Source: Paenibacillus bovis (GTDB lineage: Bacteria > Bacillota > Bacilli > Paenibacillales > Paenibacillaceae). From it: 64,000 bases of DNA. The stretch covers positions 5,190,001 to 5,254,000 of the forward strand of contig NZ_CP013023.1 in the NCBI RefSeq assembly GCF_001421015.2. The letters run 5' to 3'. The notes under the pieces are model-generated. The model was not told the origin of the DNA. It searched no databases and saw only the letters and a list, made by a program, of their open reading frames with translations. Positions within the stretch are counted from its first letter, which is position 1. Each line of letters begins with the position of its first letter. Position numbers and translations under genes: made by a program. Shown here one piece after another: positions 28,433 to 38,180 of the stretch.

Positions 28433-30943
28433 TTATTTTACCAGTTGACCGCGTGTAACGCCCAGCTGGTTGGTTGCTTTGAGACTGCGCCATACCTGAG
28501 TACCGCTAATCTCGCCGCGCAGCGCTTTGCTGTACAGTTCGATAACTTCCAGAACCTGCTCTGGCGTCTCTTCCAGGAACTCTACACGGTATCTAGGCAC
28601 ACCCAACTCCAGGAAATCCTTCAGGTATTCTGCTCCGGACTGCTCGATTGCATTGTATACCGTATTACGGCAACCTTCATCGACACGTACCGGATGAGAC
28701 ATACCGATCCGATCCTGCAGGGAAACCCGGCTGTCTTCACATGGACGTCCACAATTGGTGAAGTCGGTACCTTCACTCAGGAACGTACAATATACACAGT
28801 GCTCGGTATGGAACATCGGCAGATGCTGGTGGATAACCACTTCCATCCGGGAAGTCTGACTACGTCCCAGCAGATCGACCATTTGCTGGATATTCAGATC
28901 ATAGGATGGAGTGACCATATCTACGCCGGAGTCCAGGAATAGGCTTACCGCTTTGTGGTTCGCAATGTTCAGCGAGAAATCACCGATCAGCTGTGGATGG
29001 TTCTCCTGCGGATGACTCTGGCGACGTGCCAGATAGTAGTACAATGCACCCGTATTACGTACCAATACCGCATCCGGCTGCAGACGCAGAATATTGGCAT
29101 GATAGCCATTTTCACCAGGCATATGAATACGCGGCGTTGCCAGCGCAATCTTTTTGCCGGCTGCGCGTACAGCGGCTACAGCTGCCGGGAACTGCTTGAT
29201 AAACTCAAAGTCCGCATAGATCATCTCTACATCGGTCTTCACAACAGCTTCCACTTGCTCCAATGTACGGCACAGTGCTGTCAGCATCGCTTCGGTACCT
29301 TGGACCGGAGCTGTAGCCGGAGCAATATCCTCGTAAGTCGCAATATCACGCTTGATATAGACTGGCGGTTTTGGACGTTCGCCTTCCAGCTGTTCTACCG
29401 CCTGGCGGCGAATCGCATTCAGTTCACGCATCGGGATGATAATATCGCCATGCAGCTGTACTTCCAGTTCATCCAGTTGGAAAATGGTACCGCCCAGGCG
29501 ACCAAACTGTTCTTCCAGCAGTTCGGCAGTCATCGGACGCTTGGCTGCGATTTCCAGTTCCATCTCGGAATCTACGCGGATCGTTACACCTTTTTGCACA
29601 TCGGTCCAGTAAGTGACCAGTGGCTGACCGGCATGACCGATCGCTTTGACATGTACCGGGAATACGCGGTACGGCTTGTCGGTCTCATACGTCTGTCTCA
29701 TGCGTTTATCCAGCGCAGGATCGTTGGTTTTCCAGATCTTGTCCCCAACGTGTACCTTTTTGAGGTTTACATCGCTGCGACCTGGTACGATATCCACAAT
29801 CCAGCTTTCTCCCGCTTCGCCTTCGAGCTTAACGCCCTGACGACGCAGATCATAGATCCGTCCGCCTTCTTCTTTTTGCGTTGGGTCGCCGGCATCGAAT
29901 ACGATACCGTCGCCGCGCTTCACCGGAGCTTCCAGACGGCAGACAACGCCGTCACGCAGGATTTTCTCGACGCGACCGAGGTATACGCCGCGGCTTTTCG
30001 GGAAAGTACCATCTACCAGCTTTTTGTTGTTGGTTCCATCGAGGAAGCCATGGGTAAATCCGCGGGAAAAGCTCTGTTCCAGCTCACGAATATCTTCGCG
30101 GCTGATCGGTGTGCTGTCCCCTTCAAAGTAACGATCAATCGCTTTGCGATATTTGCTGACCACGTTCGCTACATACGTCGGGCTTTTCAGACGACCTTCG
30201 ATTTTGAAGGATGTTACGCCTGCTTCGATCAGCTCCGGCATGATATCGATCGCTGCCAGATCTTTTGGTGACAGCAGATAAGTTACGTCGCCCATGATCT
30301 TCTGCTCGCCATCTACGATCAGATCATACGGCAAACGGCAAGCCTGCGCACATTCCCCGCGGTTGGCAGAGCGTCCGCCCCACATTTCCGAGGTCAGGCA
30401 TTGTCCGGAGTACGATACACATAATGCGCCGTGTACGAATACTTCCATCGGCAGACGAGCCTGTTCGCCGATTTTCTGGATCTGCTTGAGGTTGTTCTCG
30501 CGGCCCAGTACGACACGTTCCATATTGAACGGCTTGGTGAATTCCACCGCTTCCGGTGAAGTGATCGTCATCTGGGTCGAACCATGAATCGGGAAGTCCG
30601 GCGAGATCTCACGGATCATTTTGACCAGACCCAGATCCTGTACGATAACCGCATCCACACCTGCATCCACGCAGGCATCGATCAGTTCCTTGGCATCTTC
30701 CAGTTCGTTCTCGAAAACAAGTATATTAAACGTCAAAAAGCCTTTGACTCCATAGCTATGCAAAAACGCCATGATCTCCGGCAATTCATCCATACGGAAA
30801 TTATTCGCCCGCGCACGCGCGTTAAATTTCTCCACGCCAAAAAAGACTGCGTCTGCTCCATTAGCTACCGCCGCCCGCATGCAGTCCCAGTCGCCTGCCG
30901 GCGCCAGAAGCTCCACGTCTTCTCTTCGTAATGCTGTAGTCAT
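28433..30943 (-). CDS. U32-family protein, long form (RlhA/YhbU-like)
   Basis: 836 aa. N-terminal U32 domain: ELLAPAGDWDCMRAAVANGADAVFFG at the start, HGSTQM, VFVHGALCVSYSGQC and GECAQACRLPY, with the Cys set that binds an iron-sulfur cluster in this family. A second unit follows with a DUF3656-like middle and a late Cys group (HCVYC...NCGRPC). Related proteins (RlhA, TrhP) act in hydroxylation of 23S rRNA or tRNA bases rather than as peptidases; which of these applies is not clear. The ATG at 30943 has GGGAGG ~12 nt upstream; the open frame starts 30 codons earlier without family homology. Confidence 0.85.
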   Translation of the reverse strand: MTTALRREDVELLAPAGDWDCMRAAVANGADAVFFGVEKFNARARANNFRMDELPEIMAFLHSYGVKGFLTFNILVFENELEDAKELIDACVDAGVDAVIVQDLGLVKMIREISPDFPIHGSTQMTITSPEAVEFTKPFNMERVVLGRENNLKQIQKIGEQARLPMEVFVHGALCVSYSGQCLTSEMWGGRSANRGECAQACRLPYDLIVDGEQKIMGDVTYLLSPKDLAAIDIMPELIEAGVTSFKIEGRLKSPTYVANVVSKYRKAIDRYFEGDSTPISREDIRELEQSFSRGFTHGFLDGTNNKKLVDGTFPKSRGVYLGRVEKILRDGVVCRLEAPVKRGDGIVFDAGDPTQKEEGGRIYDLRRQGVKLEGEAGESWIVDIVPGRSDVNLKKVHVGDKIWKTNDPALDKRMRQTYETDKPYRVFPVHVKAIGHAGQPLVTYWTDVQKGVTIRVDSEMELEIAAKRPMTAELLEEQFGRLGGTIFQLDELEVQLHGDIIIPMRELNAIRRQAVEQLEGERPKPPVYIKRDIATYEDIAPATAPVQGTEAMLTALCRTLEQVEAVVKTDVEMIYADFEFIKQFPAAVAAVRAAGKKIALATPRIHMPGENGYHANILRLQPDAVLVRNTGALYYYLARRQSHPQENHPQLIGDFSLNIANHKAVSLFLDSGVDMVTPSYDLNIQQMVDLLGRSQTSRMEVVIHQHLPMFHTEHCVYCTFLSEGTDFTNCGRPCEDSRVSLQDRIGMSHPVRVDEGCRNTVYNAIEQSGAEYLKDFLELGVPRYRVEFLEETPEQVLEVIELYSKALRGEISGTQVWRSLKATNQLGVTRGQLVK

Positions 30944-31264
30944 GTAGATTGTTATCCTCCCGGATTGCCTGATGCCCAGGCAATACTCTATTCGCGGATG
31001 AAAGTTCATCCTGATGGTTATGGTATTCGACATACGCCGGTGCTGAATCCGCTTTATGGACCGCTGGGTTCTTGCACCTCAATTTAAAATGATTCTAATT
31101 CAGTGTAACAGACATGGAGCGGGGTATCTACAGTATCGTTTAAATTTGTATGAAAATTAATGAAATATTGTGGAGTTTGCAAATGCGGAGCAATAATCGA
31201 CTTATTGAGTTGTAAAGATGGGGATACAAATGACGGTGTGGTGTTTTGTGCTTCATTCACTCCA

Positions 31265-31371
31265 GAAAGGAATAAGGGGACGTCCTCCGGTTAAGCCTGG
31301 AGATCTTTGGGATGGTAAAGGGAAGGGTGACCTCCAGGCTTAAATGTTGTCCTTTCCCCTTATTTCCTTTC
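31265..31371. repeat. Long interrupted inverted repeat, possible structured RNA or miniature element
   Basis: Outer arms GAAAGGAATAAGGGGA (31265-31280) and TCCCCTTATTTCCTTTC (31355-31371) pair with one bulged T; inner arms TTAAGCCTGGAG (31291-31302) and CTCCAGGCTTAA (31332-31343) pair perfectly over 12 bp. The spacers between arms are 10 and 11 bp and the apical loop is 29 nt. No T tract follows on either strand, so it is not a simple terminator. No matching repeat was seen elsewhere in the window. Confidence 0.75.
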
Positions 31372-31426
31372 TTGCGTTATGTGCGTGTGCAAGCACTTTG
31401 CGCGTGAGTTCGTAGTAAGTGAGTGT

Positions 31427-31456
31427 GTTACATGCAAGTTCGTTACATACAAGTTC
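31427..31456 (+). repeat. Tandem 15-bp repeat
   Basis: GTTACATGCAAGTTC is followed directly by GTTACATACAAGTTC (14 of 15 identical). Further degenerate copies (AAGTTC, TTTATATATGAATG) continue to about 31470. It lies in an AT-rich segment with short GTRCGT-like words. Confidence 0.6.
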
Positions 31457-31475
31457 TTTATATATGAATGTGGTA

Positions 31476-31518
31476 TATAAAAACTTTATATAAGCACGTT
31501 GTATGTAAAGTTTTTATA
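31476..31518. repeat. Perfect 13-bp inverted repeat
   Basis: TATAAAAACTTTA (31476-31488) and TAAAGTTTTTATA (31506-31518) are perfect complements with a 17-bp spacer. It could be a cruciform, a hairpin or an operator. No gene starts nearby on either strand. Confidence 0.6.
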
Positions 31519-31607
31519 CGAGTACGTTATAAATTCCTCTGGCAGACTGTATGTATACTACGGCAAGCTTGCAGGGCAAGTGGATGCATAGGTACGTTTA
31601 AAAGCAT

Positions 31608-31670
31608 GAAAAAATACCGTTCTATCGTGCTGCACTCTGTCATTAAAACAGAGGCAGTATGATAGAACGG
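31608..31670 (-). terminator. Intrinsic terminator of the stalk-domain gene
   Basis: CCGTTCTATC (31617-31626) / GATAGAACGG (31661-31670), with an inner CTGCaCTCTG / CAGAGGCAG pairing, is followed on the minus strand by a T run (TATTTTTT). It lies 60 bp past the stop at 31731. Confidence 0.82.
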
Positions 31671-31730
31671 CATTCTGGATAAGATTTGGAGCAGACACGC
31701 TTTATATTGTCATCGATGTAGGAAATAAGC

Positions 31731-33668
31731 TTATTTGCTTAACCATTGGAACGAATTCATTACTTTGGAGATTTCAGCCTGATGGAATGGTGTATTGTTG
31801 GCTGTATTGAGTTCGCTGGACAAAATGTAAGTTCGTTTGCCTTTATTAAAGATGGTGTAGTTAGCCTGATATGGTGTTGAAGCGTCCGGATAGGATACTG
31901 TAAACGTATAGGCGGGTACACCGGCAAATGTCGTTGCTGTACCTTCCGGAATTTGACTGTTGGCAGTAGCTGCAGTGCCATTTTTGGAAAGGCTCGCTTT
32001 CCATTTGGCTACAGCTTTATCCAGAGAACTGGCATAATCCACAGTAATATCGAAACTGCCACCGCTATGCTGGAAGCTTACGCTTGTGGATTCATAGTTA
32101 TTGCTGGCACTGACCCAGTAACGCGGTACCTGTAGACTGTAGCCGTAATTTTTGGATGTACGGGTCACTGTTTTGCTGCGGTCTTCGGAATAATAATCCA
32201 CCGGCAGCTTGCCGAAATTCTCCTGCAAGGCATCAAAATCCAGTGAAACGGTCGACAGAATAGCTTCCAGATCGGAAGTGAGTGTCGGCGAATCGGACAT
32301 TCCGCCATATTCCATATAATAGCGGTATCCATCACGCTGGAACAGAATCTGGTACTCGGTATACCAGATATCACCATCATACGTATATTGCATCTGATTC
32401 ACTGTCGCTGTCTGGTTGCCAACCTGGCGTTCTGTCGTGCTCACATAGCGATAGTGATCCGATGTAAAGTTGTCGCCAAACCAGGTCTGGATCTGCTTGG
32501 CCCAGTCCTGAACGGTTGCGCCAGCCGGGGCACTATAAGCATAGATTCCGGTATAGCCGCCATCTGCTGTTCCTGCCTCCAGCGTATCACTGTTAAGTGA
32601 CCAGTTGGATGGCAAGGACGCCGAGATACCATACTCTTCATTGGACAGCATATTATCGCTGGCTACTGGCTCTTCGCCGGATTCGGTAGAGGCGATATCC
32701 TCTATTGTTTTATTGCCGCTATCAAAGGACATCCGGAACGAATCCAGCAGATCTGCTGCTCCATCAAAGTCTTTGTAGCTGTACGCTTCGGAATCAACAT
32801 ACATCACATAATACAAATTGCCATTACCCGAATATAGTCTGTTCTCGGACAAATAACCTTCTTCGGAGCGACTGATCACTCTGGCATAATCTCCAGCCGG
32901 ACTGTTCATGACCTGCTGATCCAGTACAGTCTCGCCCAATTCTTCGTTGTATCCAACGAGATAATCCAGCAGATCTTCGGGATCGGACTGTCCATAGACG
33001 GAAGAACTGACGGTATCCGGTTGTACCGATATCTGCAGCAGATACGTACTTTTCTTATCCATAAAATTGACTGTGCCGCTGCTCGAACCTTCCATATAGA
33101 CCAGGTCTTCCGGATAATTGATTGTCCATTGGTACTGGCTGCTACCTACCAGCTTTTTATCCGCGTGTTCACTTGCGCTGCTGCTATCGCCTGTCTGCGC
33201 AGCAGATGCAGGCAGTGTAATAATAATCTGGCCGGAGACAACTTTCATTTTGCCACCGATACCCTGCACCAGTGAACGCAGAGGCACCATCAGTGTATTG
33301 GATTTCATTACCGGTGCTGCGTCCAGCGTTACTTTTTTGCCATTAATCGTCGCGGCTTTACTACCGATTTTCATGGAAATGATATGTTTGCCCGAAGTGA
33401 GCTGGACGATGTTATTCTCATGCAGCTGTACATCGGCATGGAAGGCACGGGAAAACAATCCCAGCTGCACCATGGTAACTCCACCCGCTTCATACGGTTT
33501 GACGATCGTTTCTTTTTCACCGTTGATCGCAGCGGCAGTGCTGCCTTTTTTGATTTTGAGTTCCAGCAGTTCAGCTGCAGCTGCTGTATGTACTCCGGCA
33601 TACGCCGTTGTGAGTGTAATTATGGAAGCCAGCAGGCCGGTGGCAGCGATACGCACCCATTTGTTCAT
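31731..33668 (-). CDS. Secreted protein with stalk domain (copper-amine-oxidase N-like)
   Basis: 645 aa. A Sec signal peptide (about 1-32, ending AAAAE) is followed by a stalk domain with INGKKVTLDAAPVMKSNTLMVPLRSLVQGIGG, the motif of the copper-amine-oxidase N-terminal-like fold common in Paenibacillus secreted proteins. Three similar downstream units (about 175-310, 345-485 and 505-640) each contain a PsbP/Mog1-like pattern with Y..P..W and FDITVDYASSLDKAVAKW-type segments. No enzyme motif was seen; a wall-associated role is inferred. The ATG follows GAGGAA with normal spacing. It lies 54 bp downstream of the HtrA-like gene and may be co-transcribed with it. Confidence 0.75.
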   Translation of the reverse strand: MNKWVRIAATGLLASIITLTTAYAGVHTAAAAELLELKIKKGSTAAAINGEKETIVKPYEAGGVTMVQLGLFSRAFHADVQLHENNIVQLTSGKHIISMKIGSKAATINGKKVTLDAAPVMKSNTLMVPLRSLVQGIGGKMKVVSGQIIITLPASAAQTGDSSSASEHADKKLVGSSQYQWTINYPEDLVYMEGSSSGTVNFMDKKSTYLLQISVQPDTVSSSVYGQSDPEDLLDYLVGYNEELGETVLDQQVMNSPAGDYARVISRSEEGYLSENRLYSGNGNLYYVMYVDSEAYSYKDFDGAADLLDSFRMSFDSGNKTIEDIASTESGEEPVASDNMLSNEEYGISASLPSNWSLNSDTLEAGTADGGYTGIYAYSAPAGATVQDWAKQIQTWFGDNFTSDHYRYVSTTERQVGNQTATVNQMQYTYDGDIWYTEYQILFQRDGYRYYMEYGGMSDSPTLTSDLEAILSTVSLDFDALQENFGKLPVDYYSEDRSKTVTRTSKNYGYSLQVPRYWVSASNNYESTSVSFQHSGGSFDITVDYASSLDKAVAKWKASLSKNGTAATANSQIPEGTATTFAGVPAYTFTVSYPDASTPYQANYTIFNKGKRTYILSSELNTANNTPFHQAEISKVMNSFQWLSK

Positions 33669-33722
33669 TCCGTTTCCTCATTTCTATAGTCAAAGTAGAT
33701 AATCTCTCCGGTCAATCGCTTA

Positions 33723-34889
33723 TTACTGTTCAGGAGAAGCTTCCTCGTCTGCCTGGCTGCTATCGATCAGATCTTCAGGCTGCGCCTGGGTCAGCTTCAG
33801 CGTGCGGCTTACAATATCTCCTCCGGATTGCATCATCAATTTGACGGTCTGGCCGGGAGCATATGCTTTGAGCAGCTCATTTAATTCAACCGTTGTATGG
33901 ACTCTTTTACCATTAATGCTGTAGAGCACATCGCCTTCTTTGATGCCTGCTTTTTTGGCAGCTGCGGATCGTACTTCGGTGACGGTCATCGCATCATTGG
34001 TCGGCATACCGATCAGTGCGTCTTCGCTCTCCTGCAGCTGTACTCCGATAGAAGCGCGGCGTACTTCGCCATACTCGTACAGCTGGTCGATAATGTATTC
34101 TACAGTGTCGGCCGGAATAGTGAAGCCCAGATTATCGACACCCAGTGCTTCATATTTCATCGTATTGATGCCGATTACTTTGCCGTCCATATTCACCAGC
34201 GGGCCGCCGCTGTTACCGGGGTTAATCGCTGCATCTGTCTGAAGCAGGCTGTAAGAAGCATCCACCGCACGGTTTACACCGCTAATAATACCGGATGTAG
34301 CCGAGTTGCGAAGAGAGAGAGACAGCGGCGTACCGATAGCGATTACCTGCTCACCCACTTCGGGCTTCTGGTTACCGGAGACAAACGAAGCTGTTTTGAG
34401 TCCGGTCGCATTAATCTTGATCAGCGCCAGATCGCTTACGGTGTCGCTGTAGATTTCTTTGACCAGATAGGTCTTGCTCTGTCCATTTGCTTCGGACGTA
34501 ATGACCTTGGCGCCTTCCTGCATGCTGTCGATAACATGGGCATTGGTCACGATCCAGCCGTTGGAGGCAATAATTACGCCCGAACCAAAAGCAATGCCTT
34601 CTTTGTCCTGACCGTAACCGCCATCGTCACTGTCATCACTGCTGCTTTCTTCAGCCATTGCTTCCGGTGTTGGTATACCAACGATGCCAACAACAGAAGG
34701 AGATACCTTGGCGATAATTTTGCTGTATCCGGGATGGGTGGAAGAAGCACCCAATTGTGGTGCCTGGTATGTATAATGAGAAGTCCAATCTGCTGCAGAA
34801 GCCATAGTCGCATAAGGGGCAGACACGGTAAAAGCCGAAGCCAGTAGTACAAGTGCAGGTATTTTCGAGGAAAACATTTTCAAATTCAT
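33723..34889 (-). CDS. Secreted HtrA-like trypsin-fold serine protease with PDZ domain
   Basis: 388 aa. A signal peptide (about 1-32, AMASAA region) precedes an S1C protease domain with the triad His in VTNAHV, Asp in SDLALIK and Ser in GNSGGPL. A C-terminal PDZ domain follows (IGVQLQES... EGDVLYSINGKRVHTT). An acidic Ser/Asp-rich loop (EESSSDDSDDGG) sits before the protease core. Unlike Bacillus HtrA, there is a cleavable signal rather than a long cytoplasmic anchor. Likely cell-surface quality control. The start ATG has AAGG 4 nt upstream; a second ATG at residue 5 is possible. Confidence 0.88.
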   Translation of the reverse strand: MNLKMFSSKIPALVLLASAFTVSAPYATMASAADWTSHYTYQAPQLGASSTHPGYSKIIAKVSPSVVGIVGIPTPEAMAEESSSDDSDDGGYGQDKEGIAFGSGVIIASNGWIVTNAHVIDSMQEGAKVITSEANGQSKTYLVKEIYSDTVSDLALIKINATGLKTASFVSGNQKPEVGEQVIAIGTPLSLSLRNSATSGIISGVNRAVDASYSLLQTDAAINPGNSGGPLVNMDGKVIGINTMKYEALGVDNLGFTIPADTVEYIIDQLYEYGEVRRASIGVQLQESEDALIGMPTNDAMTVTEVRSAAAKKAGIKEGDVLYSINGKRVHTTVELNELLKAYAPGQTVKLMMQSGGDIVSRTLKLTQAQPEDLIDSSQADEEASPEQ

Positions 34890-35020
34890 CCAGCCTTTCT
34901 ATAGTTGCTTGCGTGTCCACCATTTAACTGGTAATTACAGTAAAATGAGTCTGAATCCAGAGTACCATATTCCTGTATTCAGGCACAATTACCCAGAAGC
35001 CTATCTTTATGTATAAATAA

Positions 35021-35067
35021 GCAGGCTGTTGAATACAAAGAAAGCTTATTTGCCTTCAACAGCCTGC
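35021..35067 (-). terminator. Probable terminator of uvrA
   Basis: A perfect 13-bp inverted repeat, GCAGGCTGTTGAA (35021-35033) / TTCAACAGCCTGC (35055-35067), with a further AATAAGC/GCTTATT option. The T tract on the minus strand is weak (TTATTTAT). It lies 30 bp past the uvrA stop. Confidence 0.65.
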
Positions 35068-35096
35068 TCAAACTAAAAAGATGAAGCAGAAAAAGA

Positions 35097-37958
35097 TTAG
35101 ACCTGACTGCTCTCTAGTTCACGACTACGTGCCGTGTCGCGTTCAAGCACAGGTTTGAGGTAATGGCCGGTATAGGATCCTTCTACCCTGGTGATATCCT
35201 CCGGCGTACCGGAAGCGAGAATCGTACCGCCACCACTACCGCCCTCTGGTCCCAGATCGATCAGATAGTCGGCTGTTTTGATCACATCCAGATTATGCTC
35301 GATAACCAGTACCGATTCGCCGGAATCAACCAGACGATGCAGCACAACCAGCAGACGATCGATATCATCCACATGAAGACCGGTAGTCGGCTCATCCAGG
35401 ATATACATTGTTTTGCCGGTACTGCGGCGATGCAGTTCGGAAGCCAGCTTCACGCGCTGCGCTTCACCACCGGACAATGTAGTGGCCGGTTGACCCAGCT
35501 TCACATAGCCCAGACCTACATCGAGCAGGGTTTGCATTTTGCGGTGAATACGCGGGATGTTCTGGAAGAAATCCACAGCATCTTCAACCGTCATATCCAG
35601 CACATCGGCGATATTGCGGTTTTTGTATTTCACTTCGAGGGTCTCGCGGTTATAACGCTGACCTTTGCAGACTTCGCACGGAACGTATACATCCGGCAGG
35701 AAGTGCATCTCGATTTTGATAATACCGTCACCGCGGCAGGCTTCACAGCGGCCGCCCTTGATATTAAAGCTGAAGCGGCCTTTTTTGTAACCACGTACTT
35801 TGGCTTCATTCGTCTGTGCGAACAAGTCACGAATATCATCGAATACGCCGGTATAGGTCGCCGGGTTGGAACGAGGCGTGCGGCCGATTGGCGACTGGTC
35901 GATATCGATTACTTTCTCAATATGCTCCAGGCCACGAATTTCGCGATACTGTCCCGGAATAACGCGTGCCTTGTTCAGATCGCGTGCCAGTGTTTTGTAC
36001 AGAATCTCGTTGACCAGTGTTGATTTACCAGAGCCGGATACTCCGGTTACTGCGGTAAAGACGCCAATTGGAATTTTGACATTAATATTCTTGAGGTTGT
36101 TTTCCTTGGCACCGCGAATCTCCAGCCAGCGATTATCCGTTTTACGACGTTCCAGCGGCACAGGAACGAATTTGCGGCCGCTCAGATACTGTCCGGTCAG
36201 TGAGTTGGGATCTTCCATAATCTCCGCCGGTGTACCCTGGGCAATGACCTGACCGCCATGGATACCGGCTCCCGGACCAATATCGATAATATGATCCGCT
36301 GCCATCATCGTATCCTCATCATGCTCTACGACGATCAGCGTATTGCCCAGATCACGCATATGCTCGAGCGTCTTGATCAGACGATCGTTATCGCGCTGGT
36401 GCAGACCGATACTCGGCTCATCCAGAATATACAGTACGCCGGTCAGACTGGAACCGATCTGGGTCGCCAGACGAATCCGCTGGGCTTCCCCACCGGACAA
36501 CGTGCCTGCTGCACGGGACATGGTCAGATACTCCAGACCGACATTCACGAGGAATCCAAGCCGGCTGCAGATTTCCTTGAGGATCAGGCGCGCAATACTC
36601 TGTTCCTTTTCACTCAGATGAATATGCTCAAAAAATTGCTTGGCTTCACCAATAGGCAGATCGGTAATATCAGCGATATTTCGCTTGTCCACACTCACGG
36701 CCAGAATTTCTTTTTTGAGACGCTTTCCTTTACATACCGGACAAGGCTTGGCACTCATATAACCTTCGATATATTCGCGCATACTCTCGGATGAAGTATC
36801 CTTGTAGCGGCGTTCCAGATTGGGAATAATGCCTTCGAATACGACATGAGCTTCCTTGACCCGTCCAAAATCACTTTCGTAGCGGAAACGAATCTTTTGT
36901 CCATCCGAGCCATTCAAGATCAGATTGATCTGTTCTTCTTTTAGTTCGGAGAGCGGTACATCTGTCGGAATCTTATAGTGCTGACAGACCGATTTCAGGA
37001 ACTGTGGATAGTAGTTGGATAATCCGCCGCTCCATGCCTGGAAAGCACCTTCTTCGATTGTTTTGCTGCGATCGGGAATCAGCAGATCACGATCTACCAC
37101 CATACGGATACCCAGACCATCACATTCCGGGCAAGCACCAAATGGGCTGTTAAACGAGAACATCCGCGGTGCCAGCTCTTCGATACTGAATCCACAGATC
37201 GGACAGGCAAAGTTGGAGCTGAAGCGCAGCTCTTCCTGACCGATAATATCGACCAGCAGCTGACCACCGGACATTTTGAGCGCCATCTCGATCGAGTCGG
37301 CCAGACGTACGGCTACGTCTTCCTTGACCACGATCCGGTCAACTACGACTTCAATCGTATGTTTTTTGTTTTTTTCCAGCTGAATATCTTCGGACAGATC
37401 ACGCAGTTCCCCGTTTACACGGACACGGACAAAGCCCTGCTTGGAGATTTCCGAGAAAATACTTTTGTGTTCACCTTTGCGACCGGAGATGACCGGAGCC
37501 AGAATCTGCAGACGGGTACGTTCCGGATATTCCATAATCCGGTCTACCATCTGCTCGACCGTCTGGGATGTGATCTCGACACCATGATTCGGACAATGCG
37601 GATGACCCACACGTGCGAACAATAGACGCAGATAATCATAAATCTCGGTTACGGTTCCGACTGTAGAACGAGGGTTACGGCTCGTCGTTTTCTGGTCGAT
37701 CGAGATTGCCGGAGACAGACCTTCGATCGAATCCACGTCTGGTTTGTCCATTTGTCCGAGGAACTGACGTGCATAGGCAGACAGAGACTCGACATAACGA
37801 CGCTGACCTTCGGCATAAATGGTATCAAATGCCAGTGAAGATTTACCCGAGCCGCTCAGACCGGTCAATACGACAAAGCGGTCACGCGGGATGCTGATAT
37901 CAATATTTTTAAGATTATGCGCTCGCGCGCCCTTAATTTCAATATGTTTATTCGACAA
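35097..37958 (-). CDS. uvrA: Excinuclease ABC subunit A (UvrA)
   Basis: DNA-damage recognition ATPase of nucleotide excision repair. ~953 aa, the usual size. Two ABC ATPase modules: Walker [13 protein letters not shown] (~30) and [12 protein letters not shown] (~640), signatures [12 protein letters not shown] and [12 protein letters not shown]. Two zinc sites: CPIC...CPEC (~250-280) and CEAC...CEVC (~740-765). The start is likely TTG at 37958 (GGAGG with 9 nt spacing); a TTG three codons earlier (37967) sits directly on the ribosome site. uvrB lies 213 bp upstream. Confidence 0.97.
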   Translation of the reverse strand: MSNKHIEIKGARAHNLKNIDISIPRDRFVVLTGLSGSGKSSLAFDTIYAEGQRRYVESLSAYARQFLGQMDKPDVDSIEGLSPAISIDQKTTSRNPRSTVGTVTEIYDYLRLLFARVGHPHCPNHGVEITSQTVEQMVDRIMEYPERTRLQILAPVISGRKGEHKSIFSEISKQGFVRVRVNGELRDLSEDIQLEKNKKHTIEVVVDRIVVKEDVAVRLADSIEMALKMSGGQLLVDIIGQEELRFSSNFACPICGFSIEELAPRMFSFNSPFGACPECDGLGIRMVVDRDLLIPDRSKTIEEGAFQAWSGGLSNYYPQFLKSVCQHYKIPTDVPLSELKEEQINLILNGSDGQKIRFRYESDFGRVKEAHVVFEGIIPNLERRYKDTSSESMREYIEGYMSAKPCPVCKGKRLKKEILAVSVDKRNIADITDLPIGEAKQFFEHIHLSEKEQSIARLILKEICSRLGFLVNVGLEYLTMSRAAGTLSGGEAQRIRLATQIGSSLTGVLYILDEPSIGLHQRDNDRLIKTLEHMRDLGNTLIVVEHDEDTMMAADHIIDIGPGAGIHGGQVIAQGTPAEIMEDPNSLTGQYLSGRKFVPVPLERRKTDNRWLEIRGAKENNLKNINVKIPIGVFTAVTGVSGSGKSTLVNEILYKTLARDLNKARVIPGQYREIRGLEHIEKVIDIDQSPIGRTPRSNPATYTGVFDDIRDLFAQTNEAKVRGYKKGRFSFNIKGGRCEACRGDGIIKIEMHFLPDVYVPCEVCKGQRYNRETLEVKYKNRNIADVLDMTVEDAVDFFQNIPRIHRKMQTLLDVGLGYVKLGQPATTLSGGEAQRVKLASELHRRSTGKTMYILDEPTTGLHVDDIDRLLVVLHRLVDSGESVLVIEHNLDVIKTADYLIDLGPEGGSGGGTILASGTPEDITRVEGSYTGHYLKPVLERDTARSRELESSQV

Positions 37959-38070
37959 ATAATCCAACCTCCAAATCCGGTGCTTCCGGAATAATCACAA
38001 CGCCGCCCGTCATTTTGTAGTGTATCTGCAAAATGTAAGAGCTGTGCGCATAAACGGCCCAACTATGATA

Positions 38071-38119
38071 AAGGTTGCCGGGAATTCCGGTTCTGTATCC
38101 GGAATTACCCAACAACCTT
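38071..38119 (-). repeat. Hairpin between uvrB and uvrA
   Basis: AAGGTTG..AATTCCGG (38071-38090) can pair with CCGGAATT..CAACCTT (38099-38119) with one internal loop. No T tract follows clearly. It may be a weak terminator or an RNA-stability element, so uvrA may be only partly cotranscribed with uvrB. Confidence 0.4.
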
Positions 38120-38180
38120 GGATTGTGTATCATGTTCATGCTGTAGGAGTCCAGCTGTCAACATTCAGGAACGACAGAAA

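Larger units (their letters stand above)
30944..31730. other. 787-bp gene-free stretch with inverted and direct repeats
   Basis: Contains no gene I can support. It holds a ~107-bp interrupted inverted repeat (31265-31371), a tandem 15-bp repeat (31427-31456), a perfect 13-bp inverted repeat (31476-31518) and the terminator of the stalk-domain gene (31608-31670). Each has its own entry. Confidence 0.7.

Noticed and set aside
31081..31105. Fur/PerR-like word near AATGATTCTAATTCAG upstream of the U32 gene
   Set aside because: Too many mismatches to the 7-1-7 or Per box consensus.
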